A stretch of 64,000 nt of DNA, from assembly GCA_947387575.1 (NCBI GenBank), contig CANDOC010000001.1, forward strand, positions 186,001 through 250,000, given 5' to 3'. The translations under genes and the position numbers were made by a program. Shown here in pieces: positions 26,610 to 35,503 of this stretch. Source of the stretch: Spongorhabdus nitratireducens. Its GTDB lineage: Bacteria; Pseudomonadota; Gammaproteobacteria; Pseudomonadales; Endozoicomonadaceae. A model generated the notes under the pieces. The model saw nothing but the letters and a program-made list of their open reading frames with translations. It ran no database searches and was not told the DNA's origin. Each line of letters opens with the position of its first letter. Position 1 is the first letter of the stretch.

Positions 26610-28166
26610 CTAGCCTTCCTGCATGCGTCGTGTTACCCGCATATTGAGCCAGGCAATCAGGCCGACAATCAGGAAAATCAGCGTGGCAATGGCAGATGCC
26701 AGCCCGTAATCCTGACCGTAAGACTCAAAGGCGATGCGGAAGGTATAGCTGACCAGCAAGTCTGTTGCACCGGCTGGAGTGGTCGCTCCCAATAGATCCG
26801 GGCCACCACCGGTAAGCAGGGCAATCAGCACCAGATTATTGAAGTTGAAAGCAAAGCTGGCGATCAGTAGCGGTGTCAGCGGTTTGATTATGAGAGGAAT
26901 GGTGATCCGGGTAAGGTTCTGCCAGGGGGTTGCGCCGTCAATCGCCGAAGCTTCATAGAGATCGTCCGGAATGGCTTTCAGCAAGCCAATAGCGAGGATC
27001 ATCATATAGGGGTAGCCCAGCCAGGTATTAACAATCAGCACCATACTTTTGGCCAGAGTCTCATCGCTGAACCATTCGGGGGCTATGCCGAACAACAGCT
27101 CCAACAGCATATTGATTTCACCAAAGTTCTGGTTAAACAGGCCCCGGAAAATCAGAATCGAGATAAAGGCGGGTACAGCATAGGGCAGAATCAGCAGCAT
27201 TCGATACAGTCCGTTTCCCTTCAGCGGTTCCCACTGGATCAGGCATGCCAGTAACAATCCAATGATTAGAGTGAAAACTACGGACAAAGCCGAAAAAATT
27301 ACGGTCCAGACAAATATCTTGAAAAAAGGCCCCTGGATGCCCGGGTTGGAAAAGATCTCATTAAAATTTTTCCAGCCGGTATACACCGAAAAACCAGGCC
27401 CAACTTCATTGGTGCCATCGGTATAAAATCCGGAGTTCATATCCGGGTAGAGCGTCTCTCCGGTACGGGTATCCGTCAGAATCAGCGGATTATCTGTTTG
27501 GGCTTCGTAGATCTTGCTGAGGGGGCCAAACTTTCTTAATCCGGCCAGCACCAGACCAGTGCCGTCCGGCATTATAATGGTCAGTTGTTTTAACGAACTT
27601 CTTTGCTTGATGATTTCCCGCATTGATAGTGGGGTGCCGGTTGTTCCTGCACTGTCCGGTTTCAGCGGCGCAGCCTGAATCGATACCGGTTCGAACAGCT
27701 CACCAAAAGACAGCGTTTCAAACTGGTTGCCGTCGTTGTCTTCCAGTACCAGATGATATCCACCACCTTCCTGGTACAAGCGGAATCCCCAGGAGCCGTC
27801 GCCAGAGCTGTAAGTCTTGGCCAGATGGATTTCCCTGACCCGTTCCAGTGACAGCAGATTATTGGAACCATAGTTGGTAAAGGCAATATTGATCGTATAG
27901 AGCAGGGGGAAAACGATAAAGGTAAAAACGCCGAGCAATCCGGGGAATACATAGCGGTAACAATAGCCCCGCTGACTGATGAAAACCCAGCTACCACAGG
28001 CCATCAGAAACAGGGTCAGCAAGGCAAAGGCTATTTCTCCCTGGGCATACATCAGGGTAATGCCATACAGCAGTACGATATCAATCAGGCCAACCAGTAT
28101 GATGGCAAGCCAGCTTTTTCCGTTCTGATCAGACTTTGCTGATTGGCTGCAAGTTTCGTCACCCAT
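26610..28166 (-). CDS. malF: Maltose ABC transporter permease MalF
   Basis: Inner-membrane permease of 518 residues, about eight hydrophobic segments. As in E. coli MalF, a large periplasmic P2 region (roughly residues 95-270) lies between the third and fourth membrane segments. The EAA loop is [16 protein letters not shown]. It starts 32 bases after malE and forms the channel with MalG. Confidence 0.92.
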   Translation of the reverse strand: MGDETCSQSAKSDQNGKSWLAIILVGLIDIVLLYGITLMYAQGEIAFALLTLFLMACGSWVFISQRGYCYRYVFPGLLGVFTFIVFPLLYTINIAFTNYGSNNLLSLERVREIHLAKTYSSGDGSWGFRLYQEGGGYHLVLEDNDGNQFETLSFGELFEPVSIQAAPLKPDSAGTTGTPLSMREIIKQRSSLKQLTIIMPDGTGLVLAGLRKFGPLSKIYEAQTDNPLILTDTRTGETLYPDMNSGFYTDGTNEVGPGFSVYTGWKNFNEIFSNPGIQGPFFKIFVWTVIFSALSVVFTLIIGLLLACLIQWEPLKGNGLYRMLLILPYAVPAFISILIFRGLFNQNFGEINMLLELLFGIAPEWFSDETLAKSMVLIVNTWLGYPYMMILAIGLLKAIPDDLYEASAIDGATPWQNLTRITIPLIIKPLTPLLIASFAFNFNNLVLIALLTGGGPDLLGATTPAGATDLLVSYTFRIAFESYGQDYGLASAIATLIFLIVGLIAWLNMRVTRRMQEG

Positions 28167-28198
28167 GGCTATACCCGCTTGAGTATCCTGCTTGCAGT

Positions 28199-29410
28199 TC
28201 AGTTCACAATACGTTTGGCCGCATCATCCAGTGCGGCTGATACACCCTGTCTACCGCTGGTGATATTGCGCAGGGCGGATTCCATTGCTGCCCAGAACTT
28301 GCCCATTTCAGGCACGTTGGGCATAACCAGCCCCTGCTGGACATTCTGGTATGTGGCGGCAATCCGGGGATCTTCCTTCAACTGTTCCATAAAGGCCTTG
28401 TTGGCCACGGCCCCCAGCGGAACATCGTCGTTCATGGTCTTGAGGCCATCCAGTGTCAGCAGATAGTTTTCCAGAAATTCTCGGGCAATATCCTTGTTCT
28501 TGCTGGCATTATTGAGTGTTGCTCCCCAGACCCCGACAAATGCCCGCGCGGGTTCCCCGTTAATAGATGGCAGCGGGGCGACGGCATAGGGCACCTTGCT
28601 TTCTTTCAGGTTATCCCAGGCCCATGGCCCGGTAATCATCATGGCGGATTCCTGGTTGTTAAAGGCGGACTCCATCACGCCATAATCCACGCCCCGGGGC
28701 ATGACGTCTTTCTCTATCAGGCTGACCAGCATCTGGGCGCCTTCTTTGGCTCCGTCATTGTTGACCCCGGTATTTTTCACGTCATATCCGGAGGGTGTGT
28801 CCTTGAACACATAGCCACCACGAGCAGCGAGCAGTGGCATGGTGAAATAGGGCTGTACCTGATCCCACATGATGGTGGTAATACCCTTTTTGAGTTTCTC
28901 ATCATCGGTGGGGGGATACATCTCCGCCAGTTTTTTGCTGAGGGGGAACATTTCTTCAAAAGTTTTGGGCGGTTCGGGCAGAATCTTGGTGTTGTAAATC
29001 AAGCTGATGGCTTCCAATGAAACCGGATAACCATAAATCTTGCCGTTATAAGTCATCGCCTGCCAGCCAATATCATCGATACCGGCTTTAAATTTTGCGC
29101 CAGGGTCTACCGCCGCAATCAAACCGCTTTTTGCCCACTCGCCGTAGCGGTCGTGAGCCCAGAACAGAATGTCAGGTCCGCCGCCGGAGGCAGCCGCTTG
29201 CTGAAACTTGTCAGTAATTCCTTCCGGAATCTCAACCTTGACCAGAATACCCAGTTCTTTGGTAAAGCGTTCGCCGACTGCTCGAATACCATCATAGGCT
29301 TTGTCGCCACCCACCCAGATCAGTAGCGGGGATTCTTCTACGGCGATCACGAATCCGCTACCCAATGCGCACAAGCTTAGGGTCAGAGCGCGAAACAGCT
29401 TGGCAATCAT
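28199..29410 (-). CDS. malE: Maltose/maltodextrin-binding protein MalE
   Basis: Periplasmic solute-binding protein of 403 residues. I set the start at 29410 because AGGAG lies seven bases upstream and a normal signal peptide follows (MIAKLFRALTLSLCALGSG, cut near FVIAVEE). The family opening is LLIWVGGDKAYDGIRAVGE, and GPDILFWAHDRYGEWA matches the sugar-binding face of E. coli MalE. It is the first gene of the leftward maltose operon, divergent from glgP. Confidence 0.93.
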   Translation of the reverse strand: MIAKLFRALTLSLCALGSGFVIAVEESPLLIWVGGDKAYDGIRAVGERFTKELGILVKVEIPEGITDKFQQAAASGGGPDILFWAHDRYGEWAKSGLIAAVDPGAKFKAGIDDIGWQAMTYNGKIYGYPVSLEAISLIYNTKILPEPPKTFEEMFPLSKKLAEMYPPTDDEKLKKGITTIMWDQVQPYFTMPLLAARGGYVFKDTPSGYDVKNTGVNNDGAKEGAQMLVSLIEKDVMPRGVDYGVMESAFNNQESAMMITGPWAWDNLKESKVPYAVAPLPSINGEPARAFVGVWGATLNNASKNKDIAREFLENYLLTLDGLKTMNDDVPLGAVANKAFMEQLKEDPRIAATYQNVQQGLVMPNVPEMGKFWAAMESALRNITSGRQGVSAALDDAAKRIVN

Positions 29411-29465
29411 TGATCGACTCCTGAAAACGGCAGGTGTTGGCTGGTCATCGGATGCAGTCGAAATG

Positions 29466-29479
29466 TGTCGGATTCGACA
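29466..29479. promoter_or_regulatory. Inverted repeat in the malE-glgP divergent promoter region
   Basis: TGTCG-GATT-CGACA, a perfect 14-base inverted repeat 56-69 bases upstream of malE and about 175 bases before glgP. It is a plausible operator for a regulator controlling both operons. I saw no clear MalT boxes or CRP site in the 242-base region. Related TCGAC/GTCG pieces occur nearby. Confidence 0.4.
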
Positions 29480-29652
29480 TAAATACGACAATGAACGTCC
29501 TTCGCAAAGGCTGTCCGGCTGCATTGCATAAAGCGATATGTCGTCTATAAGAAAGTAGATAGTTTCCGGATTTGCAAGATTTAATATCGAGTTGTGTTGG
29601 CGTATGACGGCTGTTCCGGTCGGGTATGCTGACTTATCGGAGATTGCCGATT

Positions 29653-32142
29653 ATGCCGCTAGAAAACAGCCTGCAAAGTACGGATCTGGATGCAGTCCAG
29701 TCATTGTCTGCCCGGCAGGTCAAAGATCATATCCGCTACCATCTGGAGCAGTCCGTCGGTATTGATGCGGATGAGGCTGAGATCAAGGACTACTGGTTTG
29801 CCATTGGCTTGTTTCTGCGGGATATCAACCTCGGGCGGGTCAGGAAAACCCGGCGCCAGGAAAGAGAATCGGAGTCCCGGCGAGTCTATTATCTGTCACT
29901 GGAATTTCTGATAGGCCGGCTTTTCGGTGATCACCTGCATAATCTGGGGGTCTACAACCAGACTCGCAAGGCTCTGGAGGATATGGGACTCGAACTTGAG
30001 CAGGTACTCGAGTATGAGCCTGATCCGGCGCTAGGCAATGGTGGTCTTGGACGACTTGCTGCCTGCTATATGGATTCCATGACAACGGTTGGTGTGGCCG
30101 CATTTGGTTATGGCATCAACTACCGTTTTGGTCTGTTCAAGCAGAGTTTTGCGGGCGGCAAGCAGGTGGAGAGTCCTGACAGTTGGCGCGAAAATGGCTT
30201 TCCCTGGGGACGTGAGCGCTACAAACGGAAGCAGAAAATTCAACTCTATGGCCGGGTTGAAGAGCAGGATGGCCAGTCCCGCTGGGTTGATACCACTGAA
30301 ATTATGGGGATTCCCTGGGATATTCCTGTCTCCGGTTATGGTACTGACCGGGTCAATACCTTGAGACTTTGGGAAGGCCGGGCTGAAGGTGGTTTTGATC
30401 TGAACAGTTTTGAAAAAGGCCATTATAACGATTCGCGCAGCAATGAAATCCGTGCTGAAAACCTGAGTCAGGTGTTGTATCCCAATGATAACCATCCTGA
30501 AGGTCAGGAGCTCAGACTGATTCAGCAGTACTTCTTTGTCGCCTGTTCGCTGGCAGACTTGATGCGACGTTATCGCCGTGAGTATGTGGAGGAAGGGCAA
30601 ACCGGCGTTGCTGCTTTCAGTGGTCTGGGAGACAGGGTTGTAATTCAGCTCAACGATACCCATCCGGCACTGGCTGTACCGGAGATGATGCGGATATTAA
30701 TGGATGACGAAGGTATTTCGTTTGCTGATGCGCTGGATATCTGTCGTCGGGTCTTCTGTTATACCAACCATACCCTGCTGCCGGAAGCACTGGAAAAGTG
30801 GCCGCAGAATCTGATTGCCCGGGTATTGCCCCGTCATCTGCAGCTGATTCATCTGATCAATCATCACTTTCTGCACAAGGAAGTCGAAGCCAAATGGCCC
30901 GGCGACAATATGATGAAACGCCGGCTCTCCATTATTGAAGAACCGCCGACATCCTGGGAGCAACCACGGGTGCGGATGGCATTTCTGGCGACCATTGGCA
31001 GCAGCCGTGTGAATGGCGTAGCAGCCTTGCATACCGAGCTGATCAAACGGGATCTGTTCCCGGCCTTTGATATGTTGTGGCCGGAGAAGATTGTTAATGT
31101 TACCAATGGCGTAACACCACGTCGCTGGTTGGCCAATTGCAATCCGGGACTGGCCGAGCTGCTTGATGAAGCTGTTCAGGGTGACTGGCGCAGGGATCTG
31201 GCTTTGCTGACCAATCTACAGTCGCATGCGACAGACAGTGAGTTCCAGCAACGGTATGCCGCAGTCAAAAAACAGAATAAACAACGACTGGCGAAGGTTA
31301 TCGAGCAAGAGTGTGGCGTCCGGGTGAATACTGACGCTATTTTTGATGTTCAGATCAAGCGTCTGCATGAGTACAAACGACAGCATATGAACCTGCTGCA
31401 TATTATGGCGCTGTACCGTCGGTTGCTTGAAAACCCGGAACTGGACGTACCGCCCCGGGTATTTATCTTTGGGGCCAAGGCCGCCCCGGGTTACCAGCTG
31501 GCCAAGACCATTATTCATGCCATTAACTGTGTCAGTGAACGGATTAACAGTGATCGCCGTATCAAAGACAAGCTGAAGGTTGTCTTTATTCCCAATTACA
31601 GGGTCAGTCTGGCCGAAAAAATCATTCCGGCAGCGGATGTGTCGGAACAGATTTCTCTGGCGGGACTGGAAGCTTCCGGTACCGGTAATATGAAATTCGC
31701 CATGAATGGTGCCCTGACTGTTGGCACTATGGACGGCGCTAATGTGGAAATGGCAGAAGAAGCCGGCGAAGAGAATATGTTTATCTTCGGTATGCGAGTG
31801 GATGAAGTTCAGGCATTGCGGCAGCGGGGTTATGATCCTGGCAGTATCTACCATCAGAATCCTGAACTGAAAGCAGTGCTGGACTGGATGGCATCCGGTG
31901 ATCTGTGTCCGGAAGAGCCTGAAGCTTTCCGGCCGCTGGTGAATACGCTCAAGGATTCCGATTATTTTATGGCGCTGGCTGACTTTCAGGCCTATAGCGA
32001 TGCCCATAACCGGATTGTCGAAACCTGGCGCCAGCCGCAGCAGTGGTGGAAGATGGCGATTATAAATACCGCGACCATGGGCAAGTTTTCTTCTGATCGC
32101 TCAATACGTGACTATGGTCGTGCGATCTGGAATATATTCTAG
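29653..32142 (+). CDS. glgP: Glycogen/maltodextrin phosphorylase
   Basis: GT35 enzyme of 829 residues that phosphorolyses alpha-1,4-glucans to glucose-1-phosphate. Motifs: YLSLEFLIGR, LGNGGLGRLAACYMDS, and the PLP-lysine region EASGTGNMKFAMNGA with the Lys near residue 683. ATG 29653 has GGAG ten bases upstream; an in-frame ATG at 29626 would add nine residues without a good ribosome site. It is the first gene of the rightward glgP-glk-glgB-glgX set, facing the mal operon, so it may act on imported maltodextrin (MalP role) as well as glycogen. Confidence 0.94.
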   Translation: MPLENSLQSTDLDAVQSLSARQVKDHIRYHLEQSVGIDADEAEIKDYWFAIGLFLRDINLGRVRKTRRQERESESRRVYYLSLEFLIGRLFGDHLHNLGVYNQTRKALEDMGLELEQVLEYEPDPALGNGGLGRLAACYMDSMTTVGVAAFGYGINYRFGLFKQSFAGGKQVESPDSWRENGFPWGRERYKRKQKIQLYGRVEEQDGQSRWVDTTEIMGIPWDIPVSGYGTDRVNTLRLWEGRAEGGFDLNSFEKGHYNDSRSNEIRAENLSQVLYPNDNHPEGQELRLIQQYFFVACSLADLMRRYRREYVEEGQTGVAAFSGLGDRVVIQLNDTHPALAVPEMMRILMDDEGISFADALDICRRVFCYTNHTLLPEALEKWPQNLIARVLPRHLQLIHLINHHFLHKEVEAKWPGDNMMKRRLSIIEEPPTSWEQPRVRMAFLATIGSSRVNGVAALHTELIKRDLFPAFDMLWPEKIVNVTNGVTPRRWLANCNPGLAELLDEAVQGDWRRDLALLTNLQSHATDSEFQQRYAAVKKQNKQRLAKVIEQECGVRVNTDAIFDVQIKRLHEYKRQHMNLLHIMALYRRLLENPELDVPPRVFIFGAKAAPGYQLAKTIIHAINCVSERINSDRRIKDKLKVVFIPNYRVSLAEKIIPAADVSEQISLAGLEASGTGNMKFAMNGALTVGTMDGANVEMAEEAGEENMFIFGMRVDEVQALRQRGYDPGSIYHQNPELKAVLDWMASGDLCPEEPEAFRPLVNTLKDSDYFMALADFQAYSDAHNRIVETWRQPQQWWKMAIINTATMGKFSSDRSIRDYGRAIWNIF

Positions 32143-32195
32143 ATTCTGTTGATATATGATCTTCTGACCAGCTTCAGACCACAGGGGAATAGGCG

Positions 32196-33167
32196 ATGCA
32201 GTCTTACACGGCACTGGTAGGTGATATCGGGGGAACCAATGCCCGCTTTGCTCTGGTGGAAGAGGGCAGTCTGGAACTGCGCAGTATCGAGGCTCTGTCT
32301 GGCCGGGAATATCCGGATCTGGAAGCTGCGGTCAAGGTTTATCTTGAACGGCAAGGGATTGTCTCGATTCATACGGCCTGTCTTGCCGTGGCTGGTCCGA
32401 TTATCAACGGTCGGGTCAGTTTCACCAATAGCCCCTGGACCATTGAGCAATCTCACTTTCAGCAAACCTTTGAGCTTGAAGCATTTGAGCTGTTGAATGA
32501 TTTTGCTGCACAGGCATTGTCTGTGCCTTATCTAAAGCCTGATGAACTGTTAAGCGTTGGCCCGGAGTTAACCGGCGATACTCATGCAGTGAGGCTGGTT
32601 ATAGGCCCTGGAACTGGATTGGGAGTTTGCTCGCTGGTGGAGACGGCTTGTGGCTGGCGAGCGCTGCCCGGTGAAGGCGGCAATGCGGATTTTGCGCCGA
32701 TAGATGATATCGATATTGAAGTCCTGCGATTTGCCCGCCAGAAGATCGAGGGTAATGTCGGCTGGGAGCGGCTGTTATCAGGTTCCGGTCTGGAGTTGTT
32801 GTATCAGGCGCACAGTTATCTCGAAAACACGTTTCGTACCCGCTCGGCGCCGGATATAACGCGCAAGGCTCTGGAAGATCGGCAGTCCCTGAGTTTCAGA
32901 GTTGTTGAACACTTCTGTCGTTTACTCGGTCATTGTGCCGGCAATGCAGCACTGACCACGGGTGCCAGAGGTGGAGTATATATTGCTGGTGGCATTATTC
33001 CGCGAATCAGGGATATTTTTGTACAGGGCGCTTTTCGCCAGGCCTTTGAACAGAGGGACAAGATGCTCCACTTCATGGAAGGTATTCCGACTTCACTGAT
33101 GCTGGCGGAGTTTCCTGGTCTTACAGGTGCGGCAGCCTGGCTAAAAATGAATGCCGAAAGCAGTTAA
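32196..33167 (+). CDS. glk: Glucokinase
   Basis: ATP-dependent hexokinase-type glucokinase of 323 residues in the bacterial Glk family. The phosphate-1 motif is GDIGGTNARFALVE, the glucose-binding region is NDFAAQALSVPYL, and the phosphate-2/adenosine motifs are GPGTGLGV and GGVYIAGGIIPR. It phosphorylates the glucose that MalQ releases. It lies 53 bases after glgP. Confidence 0.94.
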   Translation: MQSYTALVGDIGGTNARFALVEEGSLELRSIEALSGREYPDLEAAVKVYLERQGIVSIHTACLAVAGPIINGRVSFTNSPWTIEQSHFQQTFELEAFELLNDFAAQALSVPYLKPDELLSVGPELTGDTHAVRLVIGPGTGLGVCSLVETACGWRALPGEGGNADFAPIDDIDIEVLRFARQKIEGNVGWERLLSGSGLELLYQAHSYLENTFRTRSAPDITRKALEDRQSLSFRVVEHFCRLLGHCAGNAALTTGARGGVYIAGGIIPRIRDIFVQGAFRQAFEQRDKMLHFMEGIPTSLMLAEFPGLTGAAAWLKMNAESS

Positions 33168-33244
33168 ACCGAATTCAATCCATGCTCTATTGCAATCTTT
33201 CTTCTGGTTGAACCTTAGCCTTAAGGCACAGGGTTATATCCAAT

Positions 33245-35485
33245 ATGGCCGTTATCAATCCCGAAATGACGCAGCTGCAAAGTGATCTCCTGCGAAGCTG
33301 CTGTGCCAGACCATTCAGTATTCTGGGTATACAACCAGATCCAAAACGCGACACTAGCTATATCAGGGTATGGCTCCCGATTGCAGACGAGCTGTTGCTT
33401 GCTGACGAAGCGTCTGGTCTGCCATTGGCGGATTTAAAACCGGTTGATGGTGCCGCCGGCCTGTTTGAGTGTGAACTCGCATCCAAAGAAATACCGGCTG
33501 TCTATCGGGTGCAGGGAACATCACAGAATGGCAGCGAAATCAGCCTGATAGATTCCTACCAGTTTGGCCGTTATTGCCTGCAGGAATCCGGTGTTGATGT
33601 TTATCGGTTGCATCGCCATATGGGGGCGCATCCCGCTACTCATCAGTGGACGGATCAGTGTGGCAATGAAGCTGAAATTACGGGTGTCCTGTTTCGGGTC
33701 TATGCGCCTCACGCCCGCAGTGTCAGCCTGATTGGATCATTCAATCAATGGGATGGTCGGTTGTTACCGATGGCCAGTGCCGATGATGGCGTGTGGCGTC
33801 TTTTTGTTCCGGGTGTTGTTACAGGTGATCAGTACAAATATGAAATAAGGGGACAGTCCGGGGAGTTACTGCCGAACAAGGCAGATCCTTTTGGTTTCTT
33901 TGCCGAGCAGGCGCCGGGGAATGCCTCGATTGTTTACGATCATGGAAACTATCACTGGAATGATCACGAGTGGAAGCGGGATCAGGGCAGGGATACCGCT
34001 GTTTCCATTTATGAAGTGCATGCCGGCTCCTGGAAAAAGAAACCGGGCGATGAAAGTAAGGAATGCCTCTGCTATAGCGAACTCGCGGATCAACTGATTC
34101 CTTATGTCAAAGAGATGGGTTTCACCCATATTGAATTCCTGCCGCTCTCGGAACATCCCTTTACCGGTTCGTGGGGCTATCAGCCGGTAGGGTTGTTTGC
34201 CCCGACCAGCCGGTTTGGTAATCCGGATGATTTCAAAGCCTTTGTTGATTGCTGTCATCAGCAGGGTATCAGTGTGATTCTGGATTGGGTGCCAGCCCAT
34301 TTTCCGGAAGATCCGCATGGGTTGGGGCGATTTGATGGCACGGCACTATACGAATATGAAGACCCTCGCCGGGGCTGGCATCCAGACTGGAAAACCCTGA
34401 TATACGATTATGGCAAGCCGTTTGTGCGTCACTTTCTGGTCAGTAATGCACTGTACTGGCTGGAAGAGTTTCATATTGACGGTTTGCGTGTTGATGCTGT
34501 GGCCTCAATGTTATATCTCGATTACTCGCGCCAGCATGGGGAATGGGAGCCTAATGTTCATGGTGGTAATGAGCATCTGGAAGCGATCAGTTTTCTTAAA
34601 GAGCTGAATGAAACTGTGTTCAGTGCGGTGCCCGGCTGCATGATGATTGCTGAAGAATCGACCAGCTGGCCCGGCGTTTCCCGCCCGACCTATGGCAATG
34701 GTCTGGGTTTCAGCCATAAATGGAATATGGGCTGGATGCACGACTCGCTGGAGTATATGAAACAGGATCCGGTGCATCGCCAGTATCACCATGGCCAGAT
34801 GACGTTCAGCATGGCTTACCACTACAGCGAGAATTTTATTCTTCCGTTGTCGCATGATGAGGTGGTGCACGGCAAGGGAACCTTGCTAACCCGAATGCCG
34901 GGCGATGAATGGCAGCAATATGCCAACCTTCGTGCCTACTATGGTTTTATGTTTGCCCACCCTGGCAAGAAAATGCTGTTTATGGGAGCCGAGCTGGGAA
35001 CCAACCGGGAATGGAATCATGATACCGAACTCGATTGGCCGCTGCTGGAACAGCCTTTCCCGGCCGGTGTCAGCAAGCTGATACAGGATCTTAACCGGGT
35101 TTACCGTCAATATGCCGGGTTCTGGGCTGGTGATTACAACCCTTCAGGCTTCCAGTGGCTGATCGGTGATGATGCTGAGCGCAGCGTATTTGCTTTCTGC
35201 CGGCAGGGAATTAATGAAGCTCATAACGAGTGCGTGATACTGGCGATCAGTAATATGACCCCGATGATTCGTTATGACTATCGCGTCGGCGTTCCCAAAG
35301 CCGGCCGCTGGCTGGAAGTATTGAATACGGACAGTGAGCTGTACGGTGGCAGTAATGTCGGGAATGCCGGCGAGATTACCGCGATGCTTGAAGCCAGCCA
35401 TAACCAGCTGCATGGTCAGCCTGCCTCTTTGACTTTAACCCTGCCGCCGTTGGCAACACTCTATCTGGTTTTCTGTAATAGCTGA
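33245..35485 (+). CDS. glgB: 1,4-alpha-glucan branching enzyme GlgB
   Basis: GH13 enzyme of 746 residues. It has the long N-terminal form with two beta-sandwich domains (second is CBM48: VSLIGSFNQWDG). Catalytic-barrel motifs: HPFTGSWGYQPVG, DWVPAHFPED, GLRVDAVAS (nucleophile Asp near residue 417), MIAEES (acid/base Glu near 469) and LPLSHDEVVHGKG. It introduces alpha-1,6 branches into glycogen. glgA and glgC are not in this window, so chain synthesis must be encoded elsewhere. Confidence 0.95.
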   Translation: MAVINPEMTQLQSDLLRSCCARPFSILGIQPDPKRDTSYIRVWLPIADELLLADEASGLPLADLKPVDGAAGLFECELASKEIPAVYRVQGTSQNGSEISLIDSYQFGRYCLQESGVDVYRLHRHMGAHPATHQWTDQCGNEAEITGVLFRVYAPHARSVSLIGSFNQWDGRLLPMASADDGVWRLFVPGVVTGDQYKYEIRGQSGELLPNKADPFGFFAEQAPGNASIVYDHGNYHWNDHEWKRDQGRDTAVSIYEVHAGSWKKKPGDESKECLCYSELADQLIPYVKEMGFTHIEFLPLSEHPFTGSWGYQPVGLFAPTSRFGNPDDFKAFVDCCHQQGISVILDWVPAHFPEDPHGLGRFDGTALYEYEDPRRGWHPDWKTLIYDYGKPFVRHFLVSNALYWLEEFHIDGLRVDAVASMLYLDYSRQHGEWEPNVHGGNEHLEAISFLKELNETVFSAVPGCMMIAEESTSWPGVSRPTYGNGLGFSHKWNMGWMHDSLEYMKQDPVHRQYHHGQMTFSMAYHYSENFILPLSHDEVVHGKGTLLTRMPGDEWQQYANLRAYYGFMFAHPGKKMLFMGAELGTNREWNHDTELDWPLLEQPFPAGVSKLIQDLNRVYRQYAGFWAGDYNPSGFQWLIGDDAERSVFAFCRQGINEAHNECVILAISNMTPMIRYDYRVGVPKAGRWLEVLNTDSELYGGSNVGNAGEITAMLEASHNQLHGQPASLTLTLPPLATLYLVFCNS

Positions 35486-35503
35486 TTCGGTTCAATGTTG
35501 TAA